Shown here: piece by piece, positions 1 through 7,063 of the stretch
Layout: the number at the start of each line of letters is the position of its first letter
Position numbering within the stretch: position 1 is the first letter of the stretch
Assembly (NCBI GenBank): GCA_023412745.1
Contig: JAEZBZ010000334.1
Span: 1 to 20,554 of the forward strand
Length of the DNA: 20,554 bases
Direction: 5' to 3'
DNA from: Pseudomonadota bacterium
GTDB lineage: Bacteria > Pseudomonadota > Alphaproteobacteria > Rhizobiales > Hyphomicrobiaceae
The notes under the pieces: model-generated
Seen by the model: the letters and a program-made list of their open reading frames with translations, nothing else
Told to the model about the DNA's origin: nothing
Databases searched by the model: none
Program-made: the position numbers and the translations under genes

Positions 1-1
1 C

Positions 2-364
2 CTGGCCACCATGCTGGGTCGCGGATGAGCTGAATACGCTGCCGACCTTTCCGATCAGCTTGCCGCCGGCCCACAGACCGCCCGTCTGATCGAGGAAATT
101 CTTCATCTGGGCCGGCATGTTGCCGAAACGGGTCGGCACGCCAATGATGATCGCATCGTAGCTCGGCAGTTCGTCTACCGTGGCAATCGGCGCGGGCTGG
201 TCGAGCTTGAAACCGCTCTTCTTGGCAATCTCTTCCGGCACAAGTTCCGGTACGCGCTTGATGATGGCTTCGGCGCCGGCCTCGCGGACGCCGTCCGCAA
301 CCGCCCCCGCCATCTTCTCGATATGTCCGTAGCTTGAGTAGTAGAGAACAAGAACGCGAGTCAT
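2..364 (-). CDS. wrbA: NAD(P)H:quinone oxidoreductase WrbA, N-terminal part (cut by window edge)
   Basis: The frame reads MTRVLVLYYSSYGHIEKMA and stays open to the window edge, giving 121 residues of a protein that normally has about 200. The N-terminal flavodoxin phosphate loop (LYYSSYGHIEKMA), the segment AIIIGVPTRFGNMPAQMKNF and the segment DQTGGLWAGGKL, ending in SSATQHGGQ, are hallmark WrbA sequences. WrbA is a cytosolic FMN flavoprotein that reduces quinones by two electrons, avoiding semiquinone radicals. The ATG at 364 has a GGAG Shine-Dalgarno six bases upstream. It lies 147 bases downstream of the pirin gene on the same strand, so the two are probably co-expressed under control of the divergent LysR gene. 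The family call is very secure; the C-terminal half is outside the window. Confidence 0.95.
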   Translation of the reverse strand, partial: MTRVLVLYYSSYGHIEKMAGAVADGVREAGAEAIIKRVPELVPEEIAKKSGFKLDQPAPIATVDELPSYDAIIIGVPTRFGNMPAQMKNFLDQTGGLWAGGKLIGKVGSVFSSSATQHGGQ

Positions 365-462
365 GATCGTCTCCAGCTTCCGTTGGGATTTCTGTTGAAG
401 GACGGCGTCAACGCCGCCCGATGATTTACAAACGCGAGAAGTGGCCGAGGTTGCAGACTTGA

Positions 463-498
463 CGCCGATTGCCTGCCGGAACCGGCCTGCAATCGGCG
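463..498. repeat. Long hairpin between pirin and wrbA
   Basis: Perfect 10-bp arms CGCCGATTGC (463-472) and GCAATCGGCG (489-498) enclose a second perfect dyad, GCCGG-AA-CCGGC, separated only by a CT/CT mismatch. It begins 14 bases past the pirin stop codon. No T-run follows on either strand, so it is not a textbook intrinsic terminator. It may stabilise the pirin mRNA end or reduce read-through into wrbA. Confidence 0.6.
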
Positions 499-511
499 CT
501 TTGATCGTGGA

Positions 512-1219
512 CTATGCGGCGAGATCGAACAGCAGCACCTCGGCCCCGTCGGTCGTCCCGGCAAGATCGAGAGAACCGGACGTTTCGACCGCCACACCGT
601 CTCCGGCCGACAACTGCTGGCCGTTGAGCGACACACGCCCGCTCGCGACCTGGATCCAGGCAGCGCGGCCAGGCTTCACCTCGTGCGAAACCGCATCGCC
701 ATCCCCCAGCACGCTCGCGTAGAGATCGACATCCTGATGGATTGTGACCGACCCATAGCGGCCGCTGCGCGAACCGATGAGCCGCAGCGTTCCGCGCTTT
801 TCCTCGGTGCTGAAGGTCTTCTGTTCATAGCTCGGGGTAAGGCCCTTCTTTTCGGGTACGATCCAGATCTGAAGAAAGTGGACCGGCTCCGTCTTGGAGG
901 CATTGAACTCGCTATGCCGGATGCCGGTGCCTGCCGACATGCGCTGCAGATCACCGGGCCGGATCACCGAGCCGGTACCTATGCTGTCCTTGTGTTGCAG
1001 AGCACCCTCGAGGACATAAGAGATGATCTCCATGTCGCCATGCGGATGCGTGGGAAAGCCGCCGCCCGGGGCTACGCGATCATCGTTGATGACCCGTAGC
1101 GCCCCGAACCCCATGTGATCGGGGTCGTAGTAGTGGCCGAACGAGAAGCTGTGTTTGCTGTCAAGCCAGCCGAAGTTTGCCCGTCCGCGCTCTTCCGATT
1201 TCCTGAGAACCAAAGTCAT
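512..1219 (-). CDS. Pirin family protein (YhhW-like quercetin 2,3-dioxygenase)
   Basis: A 235-residue cupin protein close in length to E. coli YhhW (231 aa). The metal site is intact and at matching positions: H58 and H60 in FPTHPHGDMEI, and H102 and E104 in GTGIRHSEF. Pirins of this group are cytosolic bicupins; YhhW-type members oxidatively open flavonols such as quercetin, but the physiological substrate is usually unknown. I chose the ATG at 1219 because GGAGG stands five bases upstream and the protein then begins at the conserved MTLVLRKSEERG; the frame stays open further upstream but without family sequence. It is divergent from the LysR gene and upstream of wrbA, suggesting a module for quinone or flavonoid-derived electrophiles. 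Confidence 0.93.
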   Translation of the reverse strand: MTLVLRKSEERGRANFGWLDSKHSFSFGHYYDPDHMGFGALRVINDDRVAPGGGFPTHPHGDMEIISYVLEGALQHKDSIGTGSVIRPGDLQRMSAGTGIRHSEFNASKTEPVHFLQIWIVPEKKGLTPSYEQKTFSTEEKRGTLRLIGSRSGRYGSVTIHQDVDLYASVLGDGDAVSHEVKPGRAAWIQVASGRVSLNGQQLSAGDGVAVETSGSLDLAGTTDGAEVLLFDLAA

Positions 1220-1241
1220 GTTCGCCTCCGGTTGATCTCTG

Positions 1242-1258
1242 CGACCCGCCTCGGGTCG
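1242..1258 (-). promoter_or_regulatory. Hairpin in the 5' leader of the pirin gene
   Basis: CGACCCG and CGGGTCG form perfect 7-bp arms around a 3-base loop, 23 bases upstream of the pirin ATG and directly before its GGAGG ribosome-binding site. A GC-rich stem here could influence translation, or it may be part of a DNA binding site. Confidence 0.4.
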
Positions 1259-1261
1259 TCG

Positions 1262-1344
1262 TGTTGACGCAAAGGTATGTTGACGCGATTGGAGATGCAA
1301 TCTAGTGACTTGAACGCACACTGCTTCCTATTGGGATACAATAG
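1262..1344. promoter_or_regulatory. Divergent pirin/lysR control region with two LysR-type dyads
   Basis: Two inverted repeats share an ATTG...CAAT core. At 1287-1302 is GATTG-N6-CAATC. At 1328-1344 is CTATTG-GGATA-CAATAG, which contains the T-N11-A pattern typical of LysR-type sites. Their centres are about 42 bp apart, roughly four helical turns, as expected for a LysR tetramer binding a recognition and an activation site. The second dyad ends two bases before the lysR ATG, which would suit autorepression. A 9-bp direct repeat TGTTGACGC also occurs at 1262-1270 and 1278-1286. The binding assignment is inferred. Confidence 0.5.
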
Positions 1345-1346
1345 TC

Positions 1347-2252
1347 ATGGACAAACTCGACGCCATGATCGCCTTCACCAAGGTCGTGGGACTGGGAAGT
1401 TTCGCTGAAGCTGGCCGCAACCTCGGCCTCACGCGCTCGGCCGTCAGCAAGGCAGTGATGGAACTGGAGCAGTTTCTTGGGGCCCGCCTGCTCGACCACA
1501 CCACCCGCCGCGTCAGCCCGACGGAAGCCGGCCTCGCCTACTACGAGCGCTGCCAGGGCATCCTCTCGGCGATAGAAGAAACCGAGCTGCAGGTCTCACG
1601 CTTGCACGAAGAACCGCGCGGCGTCCTGAAGGTCAACGCGCCCATGTCGTTCGGCATCACCTACCTCGGCGATGCGGTGGCCGATTTCATGTGCCTGTAT
1701 CCGGACCTCAGGATCGAGCTGATCCTCAACGACCGGTTCATCGATCCATTGGAAGAAGGCGTCGATGTCACGATCCGCATCACGGAACTGGCCGATTCAA
1801 GCCTTATCGCCCGCAAGCTCGCCCCGGCGCGCCTGATCCTGGCGGCTTCACCCAACTACATCGCCGCGCACGGTGCACCGCAAACGCCGAAAGATCTCGC
1901 CGATCATCGCTGCCTGACCTACGGCCGCAGCACATCGATGCAACGCTGGCAGTTCATGCGCGACAGCAAGGAATTCTCGGCCGTGGCGCCGTCATTCCTG
2001 TGCTCGAACAACGGCGATGTGCTGCGTGCGGCCGCTCTGCGCGGCACCGGCATCGCGGCACTTCCCACGTTTCTCGTCGGACCGGACGTCAAGGCCGGAC
2101 GCTTACGGATCCTGCTAGCGGACTATGAGTTGTCGCCACTCGGAATCTACGCGCTCTATGCGCCCAACCGCTATCTGGCCGCCAAAACGCGCCTGTTCAT
2201 CGATTTTCTCGTCGCGCGCTTCGGCCATTCGCCAGCCTGGGATGATTTCTGA
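1347..2252 (+). CDS. LysR family transcriptional regulator
   Basis: A 301-residue protein with the standard LysR layout: an N-terminal winged helix-turn-helix (residues 1-60, with DAMIAFTKVVGLGSFAEAG and LTRSAVSKAVMELEQFLG), a linker helix, and an effector-binding domain from about residue 90. It belongs to the large CrgA/AaeR-like branch that often neighbours pirin and quinone reductase genes. The ATG at 1347 is chosen because the family regularly starts MDKLDAM at this distance from the HTH; no strong Shine-Dalgarno is seen and an inverted repeat occupies that place. It is divergent from pirin-wrbA and probably controls them and itself. The inducer cannot be deduced. Confidence 0.93.
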   Translation: MDKLDAMIAFTKVVGLGSFAEAGRNLGLTRSAVSKAVMELEQFLGARLLDHTTRRVSPTEAGLAYYERCQGILSAIEETELQVSRLHEEPRGVLKVNAPMSFGITYLGDAVADFMCLYPDLRIELILNDRFIDPLEEGVDVTIRITELADSSLIARKLAPARLILAASPNYIAAHGAPQTPKDLADHRCLTYGRSTSMQRWQFMRDSKEFSAVAPSFLCSNNGDVLRAAALRGTGIAALPTFLVGPDVKAGRLRILLADYELSPLGIYALYAPNRYLAAKTRLFIDFLVARFGHSPAWDDF

Positions 2253-2254
2253 TT

Positions 2255-2297
2255 CCGGCGGGCAGGCAATTGCTTGCGTGATACGACACGCCGCCGG
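2255..2297 (+). terminator. Terminator-like inverted repeat after lysR
   Basis: CCGGCGG at 2255-2261 pairs with CCGCCGG at 2291-2297, and the loop contains a further imperfect dyad around CAATTG. It begins just after the lysR stop codon. There is no T-run, so at most a weak or Rho-assisted terminator. Confidence 0.3.
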
Positions 2298-2486
2298 ATC
2301 ATCCGCCAACAAACTGATTGCATCGTGAAGCACGCCGTCGCCCTTGACACTCAGCCTCTGACGGGTTGTCCTTGACGCTGCTTTCGCATCGAGCAACACG
2401 ACTCTTTGTCGTGATTTATCCCGTTCGCAGCCGTTTTTGCTGATCAACGGTCATGATCCTTCAGCAGCCGAGGTGCCGAATCCGCT

Positions 2487-3893
2487 GTGTCTAAACCTGT
2501 GCCGCAGCATGATGGAAAGGATTGGCTGGGTCCGCTGGTCGAGGCCACGGGCGCGGGCACTTACGAATGTGATACGGCCGGTTGGCGCTGGTCGCCGCAA
2601 TTGCGCGTCATTGCCGGACATTCGGCAGATGACAGCGCGAATGACAGCACGCTGCTCGACATCACGTATCCTGACGACCGTCGCCGTGTCGCCGAAACGC
2701 AGGAGAGCGCATCACGGCACGAAGGCTCGCACGCCTACGACATCGAATACCGCATCCAGCGTCCGGACGGGGGAATCCGCTGGATCAGGGATACCCGGCG
2801 CGTCTATTCCGCCTCGGGTGGCCAGGGCGCCGATCGCATCGTCGGGCTCGTCCATGACATAAGCGGACGCAAGCAGGCAGCGGAAGCGTTGCGCAACAGC
2901 GACGAGCGTTTCACTTCGGTCCTGATGATGGCTGCCGACTGGTACTGGGAGCAGGACGAGAACTTCCGTTTCGTCAGCATTTCCGACAGCGTGCTCAGCC
3001 TGTCGGGAACGGCGGTCGAATCGCACATCGGCAAATGCCGATGGGAACAGCCGCATGTCGGTGTAACGCCCGAGCAATGGGCGGAGCATCGCGCGATACT
3101 CGAACGACATGAGTCGTTTCGCGATTTTGAGTATCGCCGTATCAACGACAAGGGCAAAGCGATCTGGATATCGGTCAGCGGCGATCCGATCTTCGATGCC
3201 GACGGCAAATTCAAAGGCTATCGCGGCACCGGACGCAACATCGCCGAGCAGAAGACCTGGGACGAAACCCAGCGGCTGCTGGTCAGCGAACTGAACCACC
3301 GCGTCAAGAACACGCTGGCGACCGTGCAGGCCATCGCTTCAAATACGTTGTCGCGAACGCGCGATCCGGCGCGCTTCGTAGAGACATTCTCGGGACGCAT
3401 TCAAGCTCTCGCCAGCGCTCACGCGCTGCTGACAAGTGCCAGTTGGCAGGGCGCCGATCTCAAGCAACTCGTGACCGATCAGTTGGCCTTGCGCGGAAGC
3501 GGCCGCGATGACCGCATCCAAAATTCCGGCCCCGACGTGCACCTGGAACCGCATATCGCGCTGCCGATGGCGCTCGTCATTCACGAACTCGGCACCAACG
3601 CCCGCAAATACGGCTCGCTGTCCGCCGCTGAGGGCAAGGTCGCCATTGAATGGAGCGTGGTGGACAATGCCGGCCGGCCGACGTTGAAATTCAAATGGAT
3701 CGAAAGCAACGGCCCCAAGGTCAGCCTACCGGCGTCGCGGAGTTTCGGGTCGGTGCTGATCGAGCGCAGCCTCGCCTTTTCGCTCGGTGGCGAAACCACG
3801 CTCAGCTTCGAGCCGGCCGGGCTGACGTGCGCGATCAGCTTGCCGTTGGATCCCATGCCGCACGGGCACGGTCTGGCGGTCAAACCGGATTGA
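2487..3893 (+). CDS. PAS-PAS HWE-family sensor histidine kinase
   Basis: A 468-residue soluble kinase with no transmembrane segment. Two PAS/PAC sensor domains occupy about 15-130 (ending IVGLVHDISGRKQ) and 138-256 (GYRGTGRNIAEQK). The HWE H-box holds the phosphoacceptor H271 in SELNHRVKNTLATVQAIA. The N-box is HELGTNARKYG with the diagnostic H366, and W404-x-E406 in FKWIESNGP completes the HWE signature. HWE kinases are typical of Hyphomicrobiales; many feed the general stress response or light and redox signalling. The start is GTG 2487, preceded by GAGG and by an in-frame stop at 2454; GTG 2499 is an alternative. No response regulator is adjacent, so its partner is elsewhere. The stop lies five bases from that of the convergent FAD protein gene. 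Confidence 0.92.
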   Translation: MSKPVPQHDGKDWLGPLVEATGAGTYECDTAGWRWSPQLRVIAGHSADDSANDSTLLDITYPDDRRRVAETQESASRHEGSHAYDIEYRIQRPDGGIRWIRDTRRVYSASGGQGADRIVGLVHDISGRKQAAEALRNSDERFTSVLMMAADWYWEQDENFRFVSISDSVLSLSGTAVESHIGKCRWEQPHVGVTPEQWAEHRAILERHESFRDFEYRRINDKGKAIWISVSGDPIFDADGKFKGYRGTGRNIAEQKTWDETQRLLVSELNHRVKNTLATVQAIASNTLSRTRDPARFVETFSGRIQALASAHALLTSASWQGADLKQLVTDQLALRGSGRDDRIQNSGPDVHLEPHIALPMALVIHELGTNARKYGSLSAAEGKVAIEWSVVDNAGRPTLKFKWIESNGPKVSLPASRSFGSVLIERSLAFSLGGETTLSFEPAGLTCAISLPLDPMPHGHGLAVKPD

Positions 3894-3898
3894 GCGCG

Positions 3899-5122
3899 CT
3901 AGACTTGCGGATGCTCCGGGCGCACGCCTATTCCGATAAGCCGAGCGGGGAAACGCCGCAGAAATGGAAATCTAGCCAGTAGCCTCACTAGAAGAGGCGG
4001 TTGCTGCATCTCGGCCGACGCGGTCGCATGCTGACCCAACATTTGCGCGATGATCCTCTTCTGAACCTGCACCTGCATGAACTGTGTCACCTTGGTCGGC
4101 CATTCGCGGCGGCGCTGGACCGCCTCCAGGTCCGTGTCGCTCAGTGTTCCGGTGCGCAGCGGTTCTGCCAGGATATTGGCCGCGGCCACGGCATCCTGCA
4201 CGGCCAGGTTCACGCCAACGCCGCCCACCGGCGACATGGCATGTGCCGCATCCCCGATGCAAAGCAGGCCCGAACGCCACCATGTCTTCAGGCGATTGAC
4301 CTGCACGACCAGCAGCTTGATCTGGTCCCAGTCCGTCAGTTCGTCGGCGCGCGAGGGATCGACATTCAGCAGCAGGCGCAAGTCATCGCGGAAAGCCGGC
4401 AAGCCGCACGCACGAACCTCATCATTTGCGCCCTTGGGAATGACGTAGGCGCACTGCCAGTAGTCGCCACGGTTCAGCATGATGAAAATACGGCCAACGC
4501 TGAAGCGCCCCTGAGTATCCTCAGTATCGCCCGGCAGGCGCGACAGGCGGAACCACAGCACGTCCATTGGCGCGCCCAGATCTATCACCTCAAGGCCCGC
4601 CGCTTCCCGCATGATTGAACTGCGCCCGTCACAAGCTACGGCGAGGGTAGACCGCACGATCATGTCGCCGTCGGGCGTCCTGACGCGTACCGCATCCGGC
4701 CGGCCATCTTTCAGGACGAGCCCGGTCGCTTCCGCCCGCATGTAGAGCTTGAAGTTCGGGAACGCCTGCGCCCGCTCCGCCAGGAAATTCAGGAAGTCCC
4801 ATTGCGGCATCATCGCGATGTAGGGCGCCCGCACCGGCAGCTTCGAGAAGTCCGCAACGGGGACGGTCTTATCGCCGAAACGCCCGTAGATTTGTGGCAT
4901 CTGCTGATGCGGCAGCTTCAGGAAAACATCGAGCAGGCCGAGATCGGCCATGATCTCCATGGTCGAGGGATGAATGGTGTCGCCGCGGAAATCGCGCAGA
5001 AAATCGGCATGCTTCTCCAGCACGACCACATCAACACCGGCGCGGGCAAGCAGATAGCCGAGCATCAAGCCGGCAGGTCCGCCGCCGACAACAGTGCAGG
5101 TGGTTTCGACCACGTCAGTCAT
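3899..5122 (-). CDS. FAD-dependent oxidoreductase / aromatic-ring monooxygenase family (PHBH fold)
   Basis: A 407-residue flavoprotein of the p-hydroxybenzoate hydroxylase/UbiH superfamily. The FAD-binding GxGxxG lies at 13-18 (VVGGGPAGLMLG), the DG motif at 165-166 (ACDGRSS), and the GD motif at 290-291 (CIGDAAHAMSPVGGVG). I chose ATG 5122 because the FAD fold begins right after it; the frame is open to 5230 but that part lacks family sequence. The Shine-Dalgarno is weak. Such enzymes use NAD(P)H and oxygen to hydroxylate or epoxidise aromatic or polyketide-like substrates; the substrate here is unknown. It follows the VOC gene by 132 bp on the same strand, likely as one transcription unit. 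Confidence 0.88.
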   Translation of the reverse strand: MTDVVETTCTVVGGGPAGLMLGYLLARAGVDVVVLEKHADFLRDFRGDTIHPSTMEIMADLGLLDVFLKLPHQQMPQIYGRFGDKTVPVADFSKLPVRAPYIAMMPQWDFLNFLAERAQAFPNFKLYMRAEATGLVLKDGRPDAVRVRTPDGDMIVRSTLAVACDGRSSIMREAAGLEVIDLGAPMDVLWFRLSRLPGDTEDTQGRFSVGRIFIMLNRGDYWQCAYVIPKGANDEVRACGLPAFRDDLRLLLNVDPSRADELTDWDQIKLLVVQVNRLKTWWRSGLLCIGDAAHAMSPVGGVGVNLAVQDAVAAANILAEPLRTGTLSDTDLEAVQRRREWPTKVTQFMQVQVQKRIIAQMLGQHATASAEMQQPPLLVRLLARFPFLRRFPARLIGIGVRPEHPQV

Positions 5123-5254
5123 CAGCGCGCATTCCGCAAGACCAAGGCAATCGCTGGCCGCAGCGATAACTGCGCCGCGCGCCAGTCTACACGATCCAGT
5201 TCCGGAGTCCGCGTCCCGGGTCCCGCGCAAGCGTCGGACAGATAACGCGCGGCC

Positions 5255-6163
5255 TCAGTCGGCGACCACGATAATGTGCACGCCGAGCGCCTCAGCCTCG
5301 TCAATCAGCAGATGGTTGGGATCGATCGCGCCAGGGCGCAAGCCCTGACTCAACAGAAAATGCCGCGTCTTGTCGAGATCGCTCGAGGTCAGCGTGATCG
5401 CACCGACGGCCGGCATCGGCGGGCGCTTGATCCGGCCGAACTGCTCGGCCGCCCCACGGGCATCGACGAAACGCACCGCGCCACGATCAAGCTTCACGCC
5501 CAGCGGCGTCGTCAAGCCATCGATCGGCCTGTCGAGCAGCCGCGCGAAACGGGCTGCGGCCTCGCGCGGCTCTGGCACGACAAGGATGGCTTCCTTCAGT
5601 CCGGTGATGCCATTCTCGGTCGGCAGATAGCGTTCCTGCCACATATGCTCGGGCGTGTGATGCGTAACCGCCTGCACCCGCGCCTCGGCAAAATGCTCGA
5701 ACGCCGCGCGCACCACCGTGAACGACAATTCCACCTGCTCGCCATTTGCGGCCTCAACGGTACGGCGCAGATGCACGGTCGGCTGCACCTTGAAACCTGC
5801 CGTCTCGATCTGGCCGGCGAACGCTTCCGCATCCGGCACAGCGAACGCAATCAGATGCACGCCGGTATGATGATTGATCGCTGCTTTCATATGACGCGTC
5901 ACGGGACTGTCGACATCGCCGACGGGCGTCAGGATCTCAAGATAACCGCGCTGCAGCATGGCAAGTCTGTTGGCCGATCCGACCGGCTTCATATCACCGG
6001 TTCCCCCGTCGCGGGCGCCATGCACCGAATAGGGCGTCAGCGGGAATCCGAGCCGATCGAAAACGACCGAAGCCTGCTCCATGTCCGGGACCATCCAGCC
6101 CACATGGTCGAGAAAGACTTGTCCTGTTGTTGGCAGCTGTTCGCTCGGCGCAGACGAGGGCAC
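5255..6163 (-). CDS. VOC family protein with glyoxalase-like domain
   Basis: A 302-residue protein of the vicinal-oxygen-chelate fold. The N-terminal two-thirds resembles the Glyoxalase_3 (glyoxalase-like) domain: FLDHVGWMVPDMEQA with H20, YLEIL with E76, and VTHHTPEHMW with H168/H169 are candidate metal ligands. The C-terminal part (about 185-302) looks like a further βαβββ unit. The start is GTG 6163, supported by a strong AAGGAG seven bases upstream. VOC enzymes do ring cleavage, isomerisation, glutathione lyase or resistance chemistry; which applies here cannot be told. It precedes the FAD monooxygenase-like gene, suggesting oxidation and processing of one small molecule. Its upstream region carries two adjacent dyads. 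Confidence 0.85.
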   Translation of the reverse strand: MPSSAPSEQLPTTGQVFLDHVGWMVPDMEQASVVFDRLGFPLTPYSVHGARDGGTGDMKPVGSANRLAMLQRGYLEILTPVGDVDSPVTRHMKAAINHHTGVHLIAFAVPDAEAFAGQIETAGFKVQPTVHLRRTVEAANGEQVELSFTVVRAAFEHFAEARVQAVTHHTPEHMWQERYLPTENGITGLKEAILVVPEPREAAARFARLLDRPIDGLTTPLGVKLDRGAVRFVDARGAAEQFGRIKRPPMPAVGAITLTSSDLDKTRHFLLSQGLRPGAIDPNHLLIDEAEALGVHIIVVAD

Positions 6164-6243
6164 AGACGGACTCCTTAGAAACGTAGGGCGGGCTCGCCGC
6201 AGAGGGCCGCGGCGATCAGCGTTGAGGTTACCGGACAGTCAGG

Positions 6244-6282
6244 CGATACCCTCCGTATCGGTCATGCGCAAGCCGCTTGCGC
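6244..6282. promoter_or_regulatory. Two adjacent operator-like dyads upstream of the VOC gene
   Basis: CGATAC-CCTCC-GTATCG at 6244-6260 is a perfect 17-bp dyad. GCGCAAGC-C-GCTTGCGC at 6266-6282 is a second perfect 17-bp dyad. Their centres are 22 bp apart, two helical turns. They lie about 80-120 bp upstream of the VOC start. On the minus strand, TTGCGC and TATCGC with 17-base spacing could be a weak promoter that both dyads would overlap. Operator function is inferred. Confidence 0.4.
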
Positions 6283-6458
6283 GCGCGCCTCGCAGCCATC
6301 TCGCGTGCGTATCGTCGATTGCCTTTGTTTCGCCTGAGACACGGGCTTGACTCGGACTAGCGTGTAGGACATCCTGCCGCAGTCGTTGAAGGTTCGGCCT
6401 TTGACTTCAACAAAAGCTATACGGGCTAAAACGGCCCAAGTCTGGGGAGACACGACGC

Positions 6459-6485
6459 CGGGAACGACGGACACCGTCGTTCCCG
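6459..6485. repeat. 27-bp perfect hairpin
   Basis: The arm CGGGAACGACGG at 6459-6470 and its exact complement at 6474-6485 flank a 3-base loop ACA. It is one of the strongest stems in the window. No T-run follows directly (the plus strand continues CGCTGGTTTTCAG). It could be a terminator of the upstream region, a mobile small repeat, or a structured leader of mgsA. Confidence 0.6.
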
Positions 6486-6538
6486 CGCTGGTTTTCAGAG
6501 CCCATTTTGCGATTTTTCATCCATCTTGTGACGCGTCT

Positions 6539-6603
6539 CGCCACGTGCAGGCGCGCGGGCTGGCGGTGCCCTCAGCGTCAAATGCCGCACGTGGCGTTTG
6601 ACG
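6539..6603 (+). promoter_or_regulatory. Overlapping alternative hairpins in the putative mgsA leader
   Basis: Stem A: CGCCACGTGC (6539-6548) pairs perfectly with GCACGTGGCG (6587-6596). Stem B: CGTCAAATGCC (6576-6586) pairs with GGCGTTTGACG (6593-6603), with one U-G wobble and a 6-base loop. The right arms overlap at 6593-6596 and the loop of B is the start of the right arm of A, so the two cannot form together. The end of stem B is 55 bases before the mgsA ATG. This resembles a switch between two leader RNA folds, but no ligand or terminator is evident. Confidence 0.4.
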
Positions 6604-6658
6604 TCCTCCGCGCACTGCCGCAACGTTGTCCGAGCACGACAAATGATCTGGCTTTCCG

Positions 6659-7054
6659 ATGAAGAAAATCGCTCTGGTTGCGCACGATTCCCGCAAGCCG
6701 CTACTGGTCGACTGGGTCGGCCGGCATATCGACACCTTCCGCAAATTTGATCTCGTCACCACAGGAACAACCGGCAAGATCCTGCTCGAAAGCTATCCTG
6801 ACCTGAAGATCGAGCGGCTCGAGAGCGGCCCGCGCGGCGGCGACCAGCAGATTGGCGCGCGCATCGTCGACAACGCCATCGACGTGCTGTTCTTCTTCAT
6901 CGACCCGATGACGCCCATGCCGCACGATGTCGACGTCAAGGCGCTGCTGCGCTTGGCGATCCTGTATGACGTGCCGTGTGCGTGCTCACCACGCGGCGCG
7001 GACATGATTTTGGAAGGAATCCGCCGCGCGCATGGGCTGACCACCGCGAAGTAA
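6659..7054 (+). CDS. mgsA: Methylglyoxal synthase
   Basis: A 131-residue protein matching MgsA, which eliminates phosphate from dihydroxyacetone phosphate to give methylglyoxal, a bypass of lower glycolysis under phosphate limitation or sugar-phosphate excess. Visible motifs are IALVAHDSRK (1-13), the phosphate-binding TGTTG (35-39), SGPRGGDQQIGA with catalytic D62, FFFIDP with D82, and MPHDVDVKALLRLA with H89. The usual C-terminal NxATAD stretch is instead CACSPRGADMIL, and the protein ends soon after, about 20 residues shorter than E. coli MgsA, which also has a longer N-terminus. The start ATG has no clear Shine-Dalgarno. It stands alone and converges with the acyl-CoA dehydrogenase gene, with stops nine bases apart. 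Confidence 0.92.
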   Translation: MKKIALVAHDSRKPLLVDWVGRHIDTFRKFDLVTTGTTGKILLESYPDLKIERLESGPRGGDQQIGARIVDNAIDVLFFFIDPMTPMPHDVDVKALLRLAILYDVPCACSPRGADMILEGIRRAHGLTTAK

Positions 7055-7063
7055 CGCGACGGC

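Larger units (their letters stand above)
6164..6658. other. 495-bp non-coding region between the VOC and mgsA genes, dense in inverted repeats
   Basis: This is the longest stretch in the window without a convincing gene. The small open frames in it have no recognisable sequence and no good ribosome-binding site. It must contain the promoters of the divergent VOC and mgsA genes. Visible structures are CGCCGC-N8-GCGGCG (6195-6214), two adjacent dyads (6244-6260 and 6266-6282), a 27-bp perfect hairpin (6459-6485) and two overlapping hairpins (6539-6603). No transposon ends or phage sequence were seen. Confidence 0.7.

Noticed and set aside
5123..5230. N-terminal extension of the FAD-dependent oxidoreductase by 36 residues
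   Set aside because: The extra residues are unlike the family, whose FAD-binding fold starts directly after the ATG at 5122.
6262..6474. A 70-codon minus-strand open frame in the VOC/mgsA intergenic region
   Set aside because: No recognised family, no convincing ribosome-binding site, and its 5' end overlaps the 27-bp hairpin; I could not support it as a gene, though a decayed fragment is possible.
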